Shown here: positions 1 to 8,555 of the stretch, one piece after another
Position numbering within the stretch: the first letter of the stretch is position 1
Layout: the number at the start of each line of letters is the position of its first letter
Source: Fervidifonticultor_A sp037443565
GTDB taxonomy: Bacteria; Sysuimicrobiota; Sysuimicrobiia; Sysuimicrobiales; Humicultoraceae
Reading direction: 5' to 3'
NCBI GenBank assembly: GCA_037443565.1
Contig: JBBIOB010000006.1
Span: 21,716-85,715 of the forward strand
Length of the DNA stretch: 64,000 nt
Notes under the pieces: model-generated
Databases searched by the model: none
Told to the model about the DNA's origin: nothing
The model's input: the letters and a program-made list of their open reading frames with translations, nothing else
Translations under genes and position numbers: made by a program

Positions 1-927
1 GAGATCGCCAGCATGGCGGCGGTGATCGGCGCGTCGCTCGCCGGGATGCGCGCGATGACCGCCACCTCCGGGCCGGGGTTCTCGCTGAAGCAGGAGAACC
101 TGGGCTACGCGGCGATCACCGAGACCCCGTGTGTGATCGTCAACGTCCAGCGCGTGGGCCCGTCGACGGGCATGCCGACCTCGCCCGCGCAGGGGGATGT
201 CATGCAGGCCCGGTGGGGTGCGCACGGCGACCATCCGGTTGTCGTCCTGTCGCCCTCGTCGGTGCTCGAGACGTACGTGCTCACCGCGAAGGCCTTCGCC
301 ATCGCGGATGAGCTGCGCATCCCGGTCGTGGTGCTGACCGACGAGATCACCGGCCACATGCGCGAGCGTGTGGTGCTACCAGACCCGGACACCCTGCCGC
401 AGGCGCGGCGGCCGCGGGACGGCGATGCGCCGGACGTGCCGGCGATGGCGCACTTCGGCGAGGGCCGGCGGATGCTGGTCACCGGCCTCTACCACGACGA
501 GACCGGATTCTGGACCGAGGATCAGGAGGTCGCCGATGGGCTCATCCGACGGCTCGTCGGCAAGGTGGAGCGCCGGCGCGAGCAGCTGGCCGCCACCGAC
601 CGCTGGTACCTCGACGACGCGCGGACCGTCGTCCTGGCTTATGGGTGCGTCGCGCGCTCGGCGCTGCGGGCCGTGCGGATGGCGCGGGAGCGAGGCCGAC
701 GCGTCGGGATGCTGCGGCCGGCGACCCTGTGGCCGTTTCCCGCCCACGAGGTCGAGGCAGTCGCCGGCCGCGTCGAGCGCATCGTAGTGCCCGAGATGAA
801 CCTTGGGCAACTCGTGGGAGAAGTCGAGCGCGCCGCCGCCGGCCGCTGCCGCGTGCTCGGGTATCATCGCGTAGACTCGGAGCTGATCCGGCCCGACGAG
901 CTGCTGGGGGTCCTGGAGGGGGACTAG
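1..927 (+). CDS. korA: 2-oxoacid:ferredoxin oxidoreductase subunit alpha (5'-truncated by window edge)
   Basis: This is the C-terminal ~308 residues of the alpha subunit of a 2-oxoacid (probably 2-oxoglutarate) ferredoxin oxidoreductase, which oxidatively decarboxylates 2-oxoacids to acyl-CoA and reduces ferredoxin in the cytoplasm. The frame is open from base 1, so the true start lies upstream. The segment ATSGPGFSLKQENLGYAA and the following P-S-T-G-M-P-T motif are typical of KorA pyrimidine/transketolase-like domains. The C-terminal part carries the VVPEMNLGQL strand seen before the end of KorA proteins. korB starts 3 bp after the stop, and korC follows, so this is a korABC operon. No ferredoxin-like delta subunit follows; it may lie upstream. 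Substrate preference cannot be read from the sequence. Confidence 0.93.
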   Translation, partial: EIASMAAVIGASLAGMRAMTATSGPGFSLKQENLGYAAITETPCVIVNVQRVGPSTGMPTSPAQGDVMQARWGAHGDHPVVVLSPSSVLETYVLTAKAFAIADELRIPVVVLTDEITGHMRERVVLPDPDTLPQARRPRDGDAPDVPAMAHFGEGRRMLVTGLYHDETGFWTEDQEVADGLIRRLVGKVERRREQLAATDRWYLDDARTVVLAYGCVARSALRAVRMARERGRRVGMLRPATLWPFPAHEVEAVAGRVERIVVPEMNLGQLVGEVERAAAGRCRVLGYHRVDSELIRPDELLGVLEGD

Positions 928-930
928 GGC

Positions 931-1761
931 ATGAAGGAGCTGCACTACCTGCGCACCGAGCACCTGCCGCACCTCTGGTGCACCGGCTGCGGCCACGGGA
1001 TCGTCCTGGGCGCGGTGGTCCGAGCGATGGAGCGCGCAGGGATCGACCGGGATAAGACCGTGGTGGTGTCGGGCATCGGCTGCTCCTCGCGCGCGGTGGG
1101 ATACATGAACATGGACACCCTCCACACCACGCACGGGCGCGCGCTCGCGTTTGCCACGGGCATCAAGCTCGCCCGACCCGACCTGCGGGTGGTCGTGGTG
1201 GCCGGCGACGGCGACCTGGCGGCGATCGGCGGCAATCACCTGATCCACGCCGCCCGGCGCAACATCGGGATCACCACCATCTGCCTCAACAACGGGATCT
1301 ACGGCATGACGAGCGGGCAGTACTCCCCGCTCACCCCGGCGGGCTACCGCACCACCACGTCGCCCCACGGCCACCTCGAGCGCGACTTCGACCTCTGCCG
1401 TCTCGTGCAGGCTGCGGGGGCCACGTACGTGGCGAGGAGCACCGCGTATCACGTGCAGCAGACGATCCTCTACGCAACCCGGGCGCTGGGCCACGATGGG
1501 TTCTCGTTCCTCGAGGTCTTCTCGCCGTGCCCGACCTACTTCGGGCGGTTCAACCGCATGGGCGATCCCGTCAAGATGATGGAGTGGCTGCGCGACAGCA
1601 CGGTGATGGCCGGACAGGCCGCGCGGATGACGTCTGAGCAACTGGCCGGCCGCGTGCTCCTGGGCGAGTTCCACAAGACGCAGGATGTGCCCGAGTACGC
1701 GCGGTCGTACCGCGACCTGGTCGCGCGCCTGCGCGGAGGCGATGCGCGCGATGCCCACTGA
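931..1761 (+). CDS. korB: 2-oxoacid:ferredoxin oxidoreductase subunit beta
   Basis: This 276-aa protein is the thiamine-pyrophosphate-binding beta subunit that partners the KorA protein just upstream. The N-terminal motif WCTGCGHG (Cys17, Cys20) and the GIGCSS motif (about 48-53) are family signatures. The TPP/Mg motif GDGD at about 92-95 is followed by N-N-G-I-Y-G-M at about 120-126. The CPTYFGRFNR stretch near residue 197 is typical of KorB of 2-oxoglutarate enzymes. Length fits the family (about 270-290 aa). The ATG lies 3 bp after the korA stop, and the 3' end overlaps korC by 11 bp, which indicates translational coupling. Confidence 0.95.
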   Translation: MKELHYLRTEHLPHLWCTGCGHGIVLGAVVRAMERAGIDRDKTVVVSGIGCSSRAVGYMNMDTLHTTHGRALAFATGIKLARPDLRVVVVAGDGDLAAIGGNHLIHAARRNIGITTICLNNGIYGMTSGQYSPLTPAGYRTTTSPHGHLERDFDLCRLVQAAGATYVARSTAYHVQQTILYATRALGHDGFSFLEVFSPCPTYFGRFNRMGDPVKMMEWLRDSTVMAGQAARMTSEQLAGRVLLGEFHKTQDVPEYARSYRDLVARLRGGDARDAH

Positions 1762-2350
1762 GCGCTGGGAGGCCACCCTGGCCGGATCGGGCGGCCAGGG
1801 GATCATCACCGCCGGCATCATCCTGGCCGAGGCCGCGGTGCAGGCCGGGCTGAACGCCGCGCAGACGCAGTCCTACGGCCCTGAGTCGCGCGGCGGCGCC
1901 AGCCGGGCCGAGGTCGTGATCGCCGACGGCGAGATCGACTTTCCCAAGGCGACGCGGCCCGACGTGCTGCTGGCCATGACGCGCGAGGCATACCGGAAGT
2001 ACGTCGGGAAGCTCAAGGACGACGGGGTGCTGATCGTCGATGCCGACCTCGTCGGCGACGTCGCCCCAGGACCGTACCGCGTGGTCCGCATTCCCATCAG
2101 CCGGATCGCCGCCGAGGAACTGGGACGCGGCATCGTCGCCAACATCGTGGCGCTGGGCGTCGTGGTCGCCCTGACCGATGCCGTGCCCGCCGACGCGCTA
2201 GAACGGGCGGTGCTCGCGCGCGTCCCGAAAGGCACCGAGGACTTGAACCGCCGGGCGCTGCGGCGCGGGATCGAGGCCGGCCGCGACGCGGTACAGGGCG
2301 CCGAGCTGGCCCAGGCCGGTTCGGGCGCCACAGGCGGCGCCGTCGCTTAG
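1751..2350 (+). CDS. korC: 2-oxoacid:ferredoxin oxidoreductase subunit gamma
   Basis: This 199-aa protein is the gamma subunit of the Kor complex. Its start matches the family pattern LAGSGGQGIITAGIILAEAA, followed by TQSYGPESRGGASRAEVVI, a hallmark of the gamma domain. ATG at 1751 and ATG at 1742 are both in frame. The GGAGG at 1735-1739 sits 11 nt from the first and only 2 nt from the second, so 1751 is preferred. The gene overlaps the korB stop. It is the last gene of the operon and converges on the DUF4127 gene; no clear terminator hairpin was seen in the 59-bp gap. Confidence 0.92.
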   Translation: MPTERWEATLAGSGGQGIITAGIILAEAAVQAGLNAAQTQSYGPESRGGASRAEVVIADGEIDFPKATRPDVLLAMTREAYRKYVGKLKDDGVLIVDADLVGDVAPGPYRVVRIPISRIAAEELGRGIVANIVALGVVVALTDAVPADALERAVLARVPKGTEDLNRRALRRGIEAGRDAVQGAELAQAGSGATGGAVA

Positions 2351-2409
2351 GAATCGGGTGCTCCGCGTGATTGTGAATCCGAACGCCGTGCCAAGACGGG
2401 TGCTGGTGC

Positions 2410-3939
2410 TCATCCCCCGGCCCTGCCGCCCTCGAACGTCTGAGCCGCCTCCGGCAGGTGGATGTCCACCTCGAACAATCGGTCCCACGGGAAAGACAGG
2501 CCCACGAATCCCGACGGCCCGAGCGCGCGCTCGACCGGCGGGATCACCTGCTCGCGGAACACCTTGAGGGCCGCGGCCTGCACCGCCGCGCGCGCCTCAC
2601 CCAGGTGCGCCCCGTTGACGCCGGGCCGCGGGACCACCTCGCTCGCAAGAACCGGCCGCACGACGGCCTGATAGCCCCAGTCGTCGAGAAGCCGCCGCGT
2701 GAGCATGCGGCGGCGCACCTGCCGCAGGCGCACCTCGCTCAACCGCGCCCGCGCGACATAGGTGAGCACGACCTGGGCCACCACCGTACCCAGGCTGTTG
2801 CTGCACGTGTTCCATCCCGCGTAGCCCGCGAGACCAGAGAAGTCCTCGCGCGCCAGCAGCGACCGGATCAGGGCATCGTCGGCGCCGTTGGCGAACCGCA
2901 CGTCGGCGCAGCCGCAGATGAGGCCCCGGCTTGAGGCCTCGACGAGCGCCGCGGCCACGGTGCGCACCGGGGCCGGCGGCGCGCCGCGCTGGTCGATGGC
3001 CTCGCGCTGCAGCACCCCGGCGAAGTTGTGCACCCACAGCAGGATGTCGCCCCCGTCCTCCACCCTCTCGCATCCCGCCGCCTCGAGGTGGCCGGCCACC
3101 GTCTCCTCCAGCGGGCTCGGCTCGTAGCGGGGCACGGTGCGCCGGGCCTCGGGGTAGGTATAGCGCACCGCGACCCGGGGCGGCCGGCCGGCCTCGTCGA
3201 CGGCCAGCCGCGCGAGCAGCCGCGCGCCGAGCTCATCGGCGCCGACGGACACATGCGCGCGGCCGGCGGCGGAGCGCTCTCGAAACCTCCGCAGCACCGC
3301 CAGGTCGGCGCGCGTCAGCCCGAGCGGCGCCGCGTCGTCCTGGCCGATGAGCAGCGCGGCCAGGCTCCCGCGCGCGGCCAGCGCGAGGAGCTCGAGGTTG
3401 ACCAGCAGCTGCCGGTGCCGGCGGCGCAGCAGGTCGTCGACGACCGCGGCCGGCACGTCGCGCAGCGCGTCGAGGGCCCTGCGCAGGCGGGCATCGTCGC
3501 CGCTCTGTTCGCCGGCGTCGAGGTCACTCGAGTAGGCCCGCAGACTGTCGCCGTACGTCTCCCAGTAGCCGGGCTCCTCGCCGGCATCCCCGATGGGGAC
3601 CCGCGGGTTCACCGCGCTCAGGTACGTGGGTACCCGCGCGGCCAGCCGGACGAGGCGGTCGAGGCGCCGCCAGAGGACTTCCATGGGATCCACGCTGAGC
3701 CGCGACGCGACGAGTCCGCCGTGGACGAACACCTCGGCCGAGGCGATCAGCGCGTCGGCCGAGGGCGCCTCGCGCTCGGCCCAGCGGAACAGCGCGTCGA
3801 GGTCGGCCGGCCGGCGCCGGTGCCCGAGCAGGTCCCTGGGCGGCGTGTCCCAGGGGACGCCGAGCAGGGGCAGCAGGTCAAGCACCACTTCGCGCGTCGC
3901 CGGGCGGTCGTCGAGCGGGATGAACAGGATCCGTCTCAC
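2410..3939 (-). CDS. DUF4127 family protein
   Basis: This 509-aa protein belongs to the uncharacterised DUF4127 family. Its N-terminus reads RRILFIPLDDRPATREVV, matching the P-L-D-D-R-P family signature. The middle and C-terminal parts carry GYAGWNTCSNSLGTVVAQ, another family hallmark. The GTG start at 3939 overlaps the TGA of the upstream permease by 4 bp (GTGA), which fixes the start although the frame stays open far upstream. It is the last gene of a transport operon with two sugar-type permeases, an esterase, a MOSC protein and a binding protein. A role in processing the imported compound is inferred from this context only; no enzymatic activity can be assigned. Confidence 0.85.
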   Translation of the reverse strand: MRRILFIPLDDRPATREVVLDLLPLLGVPWDTPPRDLLGHRRRPADLDALFRWAEREAPSADALIASAEVFVHGGLVASRLSVDPMEVLWRRLDRLVRLAARVPTYLSAVNPRVPIGDAGEEPGYWETYGDSLRAYSSDLDAGEQSGDDARLRRALDALRDVPAAVVDDLLRRRHRQLLVNLELLALAARGSLAALLIGQDDAAPLGLTRADLAVLRRFRERSAAGRAHVSVGADELGARLLARLAVDEAGRPPRVAVRYTYPEARRTVPRYEPSPLEETVAGHLEAAGCERVEDGGDILLWVHNFAGVLQREAIDQRGAPPAPVRTVAAALVEASSRGLICGCADVRFANGADDALIRSLLAREDFSGLAGYAGWNTCSNSLGTVVAQVVLTYVARARLSEVRLRQVRRRMLTRRLLDDWGYQAVVRPVLASEVVPRPGVNGAHLGEARAAVQAAALKVFREQVIPPVERALGPSGFVGLSFPWDRLFEVDIHLPEAAQTFEGGRAGG

Positions 3940-4763
3940 CGGATGGCCCCCATCGTCAGGCCGCGCATGAAGAACCGCTGGGTGAACAGGAAGACGGCGA
4001 TGATCGGCAGCGTCATCAGCACCGCGCCGGCGGCGACCGCCCTGGTGTTGTGCGCGAACAGCCCCGACAGGTAGAGGAGCCCGACCGCCAGCGGGTACTT
4101 GTCGGGCGACTTGAGCACGATCAGCGGCCAGAGGAACGAGTTCCAGACCGCCACGAACTCGAAGAGCCCGAGCACCGCCAGCGCCGGCGCGATGACCGGG
4201 AGCATCACCCGCCACCAGATCGTCCACTCCGACGCGCCATCGATACGCGCGGCGTCCTCGAGCTCCGCCGGGACCGTCAGGAACGCCTGCCGCAGCAGGA
4301 AGATACCGAAGACCGTCACCGCACCCGGCAGCAACACCCCGGCATAGGTGTCGACTAGACGCAGCCGCAGCAGCGTGACGAAGTTCACGATCATCCCCAC
4401 GTGGCCCGGGAGCATCAGCGTGGACAGCAGCAGGGCGAAGATGATCCGGCGGCCCGGGAACTCCATGCGGGCGAGCGGATAGGCGGCCATCGAGCAGAAG
4501 AGCAGGTTGAGGGCCACGGCGATACTGCACAGCACGACGGTGTTGACGAAGAACCGCGGCAGCGGCATCGTCTCCCAGACGGTCACGAAGTTGGCCAGCG
4601 ATGGTGGCCAGGGGAGGACCTGCGGTGGAAAGCCGAAGACGCCGCCGGTGGTGCGCAGCGCGATCCCGAGCAGCCAGAGTAGCGGGAACGTGGTGAACAG
4701 CGCGAGTGCCAGCAGACCCGCGTAGCGGGCGACGAGCCCGGCGCGGCGGGCGGCGTCAGTAAT
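3936..4763 (-). CDS. Carbohydrate ABC transporter permease (MalG-like), probable ATT start
   Basis: This inner-membrane permease of the MalG/CUT1 type pairs with the MalF-like protein just upstream. The C-terminal EAA-type loop reads ELEDAARIDGASEWTIWWRV, and the protein ends in ...FMRGLTMGAIR, as MalG proteins do. A GTG at 4586 would give 216 aa but would remove the first transmembrane helix (LLALALFTTFPLLWLLGIAL). The frame is open back to a TGA at about 4795, with no ATG, GTG or TTG before the helix. An ATT at 4761-4763 is preceded by a strong AGGGAGG and gives 275 aa, the usual length. It overlaps the upstream stop by 8 bp. ATT is therefore the favoured start, with CTG near 4715 as an alternative. 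Confidence 0.85.
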   Translation of the reverse strand: MTDAARRAGLVARYAGLLALALFTTFPLLWLLGIALRTTGGVFGFPPQVLPWPPSLANFVTVWETMPLPRFFVNTVVLCSIAVALNLLFCSMAAYPLARMEFPGRRIIFALLLSTLMLPGHVGMIVNFVTLLRLRLVDTYAGVLLPGAVTVFGIFLLRQAFLTVPAELEDAARIDGASEWTIWWRVMLPVIAPALAVLGLFEFVAVWNSFLWPLIVLKSPDKYPLAVGLLYLSGLFAHNTRAVAAGAVLMTLPIIAVFLFTQRFFMRGLTMGAIR

Positions 4764-5697
4764 AGGTCCACCCTCCCTGCCGGAAGATGCGGAAGTTCAC
4801 CGCCGAGAGCACCATGACCGCGGCGGCGAGCACCACCGCCAGCGCCGCGGCATAGCCGAAGTCGAGCTGCTGGAATCCCCTGTCGAAGATATAGAAGAAC
4901 ATCGTGTACGTGCGGAACATCGGCCCGCCGCCGGTCATGACGTAGACTTCCTCGAACACCTTGAGGGCGGCGATCGCCGAGATCGTGGACGCGACGAGGA
5001 TATACGGCCGCAGCAGCGGGAGCGTGACCCACCGGAAAACCTGCCAGCGCGACGCGCCGTCGGTCGTCGCCGCCTCCTCGTACTCGGGCGAGATCGACTG
5101 CAGCCCCGCCAGGTAGATCACCATGTAGTAGCCGAGGCCCTTCCACAGCGTGACGAACATGACGGCATACAGCGCGAGATCGGGATGCCCGAGCCACGCG
5201 ACAGGCCGCTGTAGAAGCCCGAGCCGCAGCAGCAGGTAGTTGAGCACCCCATCCTGCTCGAGCAGCCACCGCCACATCAGGCCCGCGGCGACCATCGAGG
5301 TCACGACCGGGATGTAGTAGGCGGCCCGGAGCCAGCGGATCCCCCGAAGCGGCCGGTTGGTGGCGACCGCCAGGCCGATCGACAGGATCTGGATCACCGG
5401 GACCACGAGCAGGAACTTGAACGAGTTGCCGATCGCCATCCAGAAGAACCGGTCGATCCACAGCGCGCGGAAGTGCTCGAGGCCCACCCACCGCGGGGGC
5501 GAGATGACGTCGTATTCAAAGAGGCTGAGGGCGGTGCCGAAGAGGACCGGGTAGAACGTGAATGCGCCGAGCAGTGTCAGCGCCGGCAGCAGGAACAGGT
5601 AGGCGGTCAGCGTCGTCCGCCTCTGCCGGCGGCCGAGGCCCAGAAGTCCGGCGGAGCGATCGGGCGCGCGGGCGGCGGCGCGGAAGTCAGCCTCCAT
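4756..5697 (-). CDS. Carbohydrate ABC transporter permease (MalF-like)
   Basis: This 313-aa membrane protein is a CUT1-type sugar permease. It has a short hydrophilic N-terminus, a first helix YLFLLPALTLLGAFTFYPV and the EAA loop EYEEAATTDGASRWQVFRWV, which contacts the ABC ATPase. The end WTYY is followed by the ATT-started MalG-like gene. ATG at 5697 overlaps the esterase stop by 11 bp; a longer open frame reaching 5910 lies over the esterase gene in another phase and is rejected. The operon has no ATP-binding subunit, so the ATPase must come from elsewhere, for example the MsmK/UgpC-like protein at 35242-36339. Confidence 0.9.
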   Translation of the reverse strand: MEADFRAAARAPDRSAGLLGLGRRQRRTTLTAYLFLLPALTLLGAFTFYPVLFGTALSLFEYDVISPPRWVGLEHFRALWIDRFFWMAIGNSFKFLLVVPVIQILSIGLAVATNRPLRGIRWLRAAYYIPVVTSMVAAGLMWRWLLEQDGVLNYLLLRLGLLQRPVAWLGHPDLALYAVMFVTLWKGLGYYMVIYLAGLQSISPEYEEAATTDGASRWQVFRWVTLPLLRPYILVASTISAIAALKVFEEVYVMTGGGPMFRTYTMFFYIFDRGFQQLDFGYAAALAVVLAAAVMVLSAVNFRIFRQGGWTYY

Positions 5698-6700
5698 CGG
5701 GGCCGGCGAGCGCCTCGCAGAGCCGGCGCAGCGATTCGACGTAGCGGTAGTTGATGGACGTGTGGTCGTCGTCGAACTCGGCGTGCTCGTGCCGGATACC
5801 GAGCGCCTCGAGCCGGCGGTGGAGCTGCCGGGCGCCGAGATGCAGGTGGTACTGGTCGCGGCTCCCGCACTCGATGTAGAGGAGCCGCAACCGACGCAGC
5901 GCACCGACATAGCCGGGCGCCATGCGCAGCGGGTCCCACGCCAGCCACCGCGCCCAGACCGCCTCGACGATCTCGCCGGTCTGCGGGTCGAACGGCAGGT
6001 CGAACCGGTAAGGCAGGCGAGAGGGATTCGGCGAGTACGCCATGGCCATCGCGGCGATATTCACCGCGGTGATCGCGTCGCCGCCCTTCTTGGGCATCTC
6101 GAGGAAGGCGCGGAGGAACGCGTCGACCCCGCCGTGCTTGGCGACGATCCCGCAAGACTTCCAGAAGTCGGGCATGTAGCAGGCTTCGAAGAACATGTCG
6201 CCCGAGTGCGACGCCGCGGCGCCAAACACGTCGGGGTGGCGCATGGCCAGGACCAGCGCGCCGTATCCGCCGCTCGACTTGCCGTCGATCCCCCGGTGGG
6301 CCGGCGAGGGCAGCGTCCGATAGCGGCGGTCGATGTGCGTGACGAGCTCGTCTGCCACGAAGTCCTCGTACCGGCCGGTGGCCTCGGAGTTCAGATACTG
6401 GCTGCCGCCGAACCGCGTGAAGCCATCGGCCATGACCAGGATCGCCGGCGGCGCGCCCGCGGCGATGACGCGGTCCATGCATTCAGGAAGGGACGGCACC
6501 CAGGGGTTGGCGTTGACCGCCGAGAGCCCGAACCCGGTGAACCCGTGCAGCCAGTAGATCACCGGATACCGGGTGGCGCCGTGATCGTAACCCGCCGGGA
6601 GGTAGATGGGGATCCGGCGGACATGCGGGTCGTCGAGCGGATTACCGGCCAGGACCCGGCTCTCGATCTCGTCGATGACGACGCGGCCGGCCTTGCTCAT
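5687..6700 (-). CDS. Esterase D-type alpha/beta hydrolase
   Basis: This 337-aa protein is an alpha/beta hydrolase of the putative esterase (EstD/antigen 85/S-formylglutathione hydrolase-like) family. The strand YPVIYWLHGFTG near residue 45 supplies the oxyanion region. The nucleophile elbow is GKSSGGYGAL (Ser in G-x-S-x-G, near residue 146). A late FDDDHTSINYRY supplies the likely catalytic His. No signal peptide is visible, so it is probably cytoplasmic. It overlaps the MOSC gene by 4 bp (ATGA) and the MalF-like permease by 11 bp. Cleavage of an esterified imported sugar is a plausible role, by context only. Confidence 0.85.
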   Translation of the reverse strand: MSKAGRVVIDEIESRVLAGNPLDDPHVRRIPIYLPAGYDHGATRYPVIYWLHGFTGFGLSAVNANPWVPSLPECMDRVIAAGAPPAILVMADGFTRFGGSQYLNSEATGRYEDFVADELVTHIDRRYRTLPSPAHRGIDGKSSGGYGALVLAMRHPDVFGAAASHSGDMFFEACYMPDFWKSCGIVAKHGGVDAFLRAFLEMPKKGGDAITAVNIAAMAMAYSPNPSRLPYRFDLPFDPQTGEIVEAVWARWLAWDPLRMAPGYVGALRRLRLLYIECGSRDQYHLHLGARQLHRRLEALGIRHEHAEFDDDHTSINYRYVESLRRLCEALAGPDGG

Positions 6701-7179
6701 GGCGCAGGCGGTGTCGGGACGACGACCTCGATCCGGTCGCCTCGGCGGATCCGGCCGCCGCCGGTCGTCCCGACGACGCGGGCCAGGATGCCTCGCCGGC
6801 CCACCAGCGTCTGCCGCAGCGCCTCGGGGTCGGTCACCCTGTTGAGCTGCCCGATGACCTCGCAGGGTTCACAGGGCCCGCTCACTTCGAGATCGACATC
6901 GCCGACGCGCAGCCTGGTCCCCGCGGGCGCGGCGTCGAGATCTGGCAGGTCCACGGTCAACTGCTCGCGGAGCGCCCCGTGGGCGAACCCCAGCGCATCT
7001 AGGACCCGACGATCCACGAGCAGGACCTGCCGGCTTGTGTTGGGCTTCACCTTGCCGTGGAAGTCCCCCTCGAGGCCGTGCGCGATCAGGGCGCGGGCTT
7101 CCTCAACGAGCCGCGGGAGTGCGTCGCGCGCCGGCTGCAGGTGGATCGAGAGCACGGTTCCGATCTGTGCCACCGTCAT
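6697..7179 (-). CDS. MOSC domain-containing protein
   Basis: This 160-aa single-domain protein resembles the MOSC (molybdenum cofactor sulfurase C-terminal) family, which binds metal-sulfur groups. The segment EGDFHGK near residue 38 and the Cys-rich GPCEPCEVIGQL near residue 101 are characteristic. GRRGILARVV and GDRIEVV near the end are also typical. ATG at 7179 is only 1 nt from a GGAGG; a GTG two codons later (7173) has better spacing, so the start may be 6 bp shorter. It is co-transcribed between the binding-protein gene and the esterase gene. Its role in this transport operon is unknown. Confidence 0.82.
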   Translation of the reverse strand: MTVAQIGTVLSIHLQPARDALPRLVEEARALIAHGLEGDFHGKVKPNTSRQVLLVDRRVLDALGFAHGALREQLTVDLPDLDAAPAGTRLRVGDVDLEVSGPCEPCEVIGQLNRVTDPEALRQTLVGRRGILARVVGTTGGGRIRRGDRIEVVVPTPPAP

Positions 7180-7200
7180 TCCTCCGACCCGGAGTCTACC

Positions 7201-8514
7201 CTAGAGACGTCCATTCCACTGGCCGACGGCCCAGTCCAGCGCGTCCTTCGGACTCCGCTTGCCGTAGAAGGCGCTCTCTATCGCCTCGCGGAAGATGCGA
7301 AACAGGTCGCCCGAGTGCGGGACCACCACGCTCAGGTCGCGCGCCAGCGGCAGGTCGGCGGCGGCTACCTTGCGCGCCACGTCCTCGGGCGCGGCCCCTC
7401 CGCGACGGAAGAACGGATCGGCGGCCGCCTGCTTCGTCGATGGGAAGACCACGACCAGGCGGCTGAAGGCGAGCTGGTTCTCGTCGCTAGTCACAAACAG
7501 GGCGAAGTCGACCGCGGCCTGTGCGTTTCGGCTGGCCCGCGGCACGGCCACGGTCATGGTGGCCAGGTGGAGCGTGTTGCCCCTGCCCCTGGGATAGCCG
7601 GCGACGAAGGTCTGCGCGTAGACGTCCGGATTGTCCTGCTTGACCCGCAGCAGGAACTGCGGCCCGGTGGTCAGCATCCCGAGCTGCCCGGCGCTGTAGC
7701 GCTCGGTCGCGCCCAGGTAGCCGCGCCTCAGCGTGTCCTCGGGAAAGTAGTCGGCCCGAAACAGGTCGACGTATCGCGCCAGGTACTGCACGTGCTCGGG
7801 CGAGTTGAAGACCGCCCGCTTTCCGTCGCGGCTGAGAACCGGCAGCCCGTTCTCCTGGAAGCGGTGCAGCAGCCGCAGCCCGTCCACATTGGGCATGAAC
7901 CCGTAGATCCCCGTGCGGTCCTTGATGACCCGCGCGTGCCGGATCATCTCGTCCTCGGTCGTGGGTGGCTCGCTCGGGTTCAGACCGGCGCGGCGATAGA
8001 TCGCGACGTTATACGCGACTACGCTGGGCGCGACGTACCACGGCACCGCGTAGGTCCGCCCGCGCACCTGACCGGATCGCCAGAGCCCGTCGAAGTAGCG
8101 CGCGCGGACGTCGGGGGAGACGGCGCCGTCCATGTCCACCAGGGCGTTGCGCTCGGCCAGGCGCACCGTCATCTCGACGTTGAGGTTGACGACGTCGGGC
8201 GCCACCCGACCGGCGATCGCGGCCAGCAGACGCTGCTCGATGGCTTGGGACTGCACATCCACCCAACGGACCTGGACGCCCGCGTTGGCCCGCTGGTAGG
8301 CGGTGATCAGGCCGTTGATGTAGTCGTTGAAGAACGGCTGCAGCGAGATGGTCCAGAATTCGAGGGTGACTGCAGGTGTTGCAGCGGCTGGCACGACCGC
8401 TGCAACCGCGACGGCCAGGGCGAAGATACATACGAGGCCGCCCCATAGCCTCGACGGTGAGGCGACACCCGGGCGGCGCGTGATGGGTGGAGCGGCTGAC
8501 ATTACTCGGCGCAT
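7201..8514 (-). CDS. ABC transporter extracellular sugar-binding protein (family 1)
   Basis: This 437-aa exported solute-binding protein begins with an Arg-containing N-terminus and a hydrophobic signal segment (LVCIFALAVAVAAVVPAAA), with cleavage probably after it. The mature part starts VTLEFWTISLQPFFNDYI, a normal beginning for the MalE/UgpB family. A later ...PDVVNLNVEM segment matches the ligand-binding domain. ATG at 8514 is preceded by GAGG; ATG at 8502 is an alternative. It is the first gene of a minus-strand operon that includes both permeases (4756-5697, 3936-4763), so it should deliver the substrate to them. The substrate is unknown. Confidence 0.9.
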   Translation of the reverse strand: MRRVMSAAPPITRRPGVASPSRLWGGLVCIFALAVAVAAVVPAAATPAVTLEFWTISLQPFFNDYINGLITAYQRANAGVQVRWVDVQSQAIEQRLLAAIAGRVAPDVVNLNVEMTVRLAERNALVDMDGAVSPDVRARYFDGLWRSGQVRGRTYAVPWYVAPSVVAYNVAIYRRAGLNPSEPPTTEDEMIRHARVIKDRTGIYGFMPNVDGLRLLHRFQENGLPVLSRDGKRAVFNSPEHVQYLARYVDLFRADYFPEDTLRRGYLGATERYSAGQLGMLTTGPQFLLRVKQDNPDVYAQTFVAGYPRGRGNTLHLATMTVAVPRASRNAQAAVDFALFVTSDENQLAFSRLVVVFPSTKQAAADPFFRRGGAAPEDVARKVAAADLPLARDLSVVVPHSGDLFRIFREAIESAFYGKRSPKDALDWAVGQWNGRL

Positions 8515-8555
8515 CGCCTCGCAGGTTCTGGCGGCGGCCGGAAGACTCCTTCCTA

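Noticed and set aside
2351..2409. Terminator between korC and the DUF4127 gene
   Set aside because: No stable hairpin with a T tract was found in the 59 bp between the converging genes.
3940..4530. Longer start for the DUF4127 gene, giving 706 aa
   Set aside because: The extra N-terminus is a different frame of the permease gene and lacks family similarity. The GTGA overlap fixes 3939.
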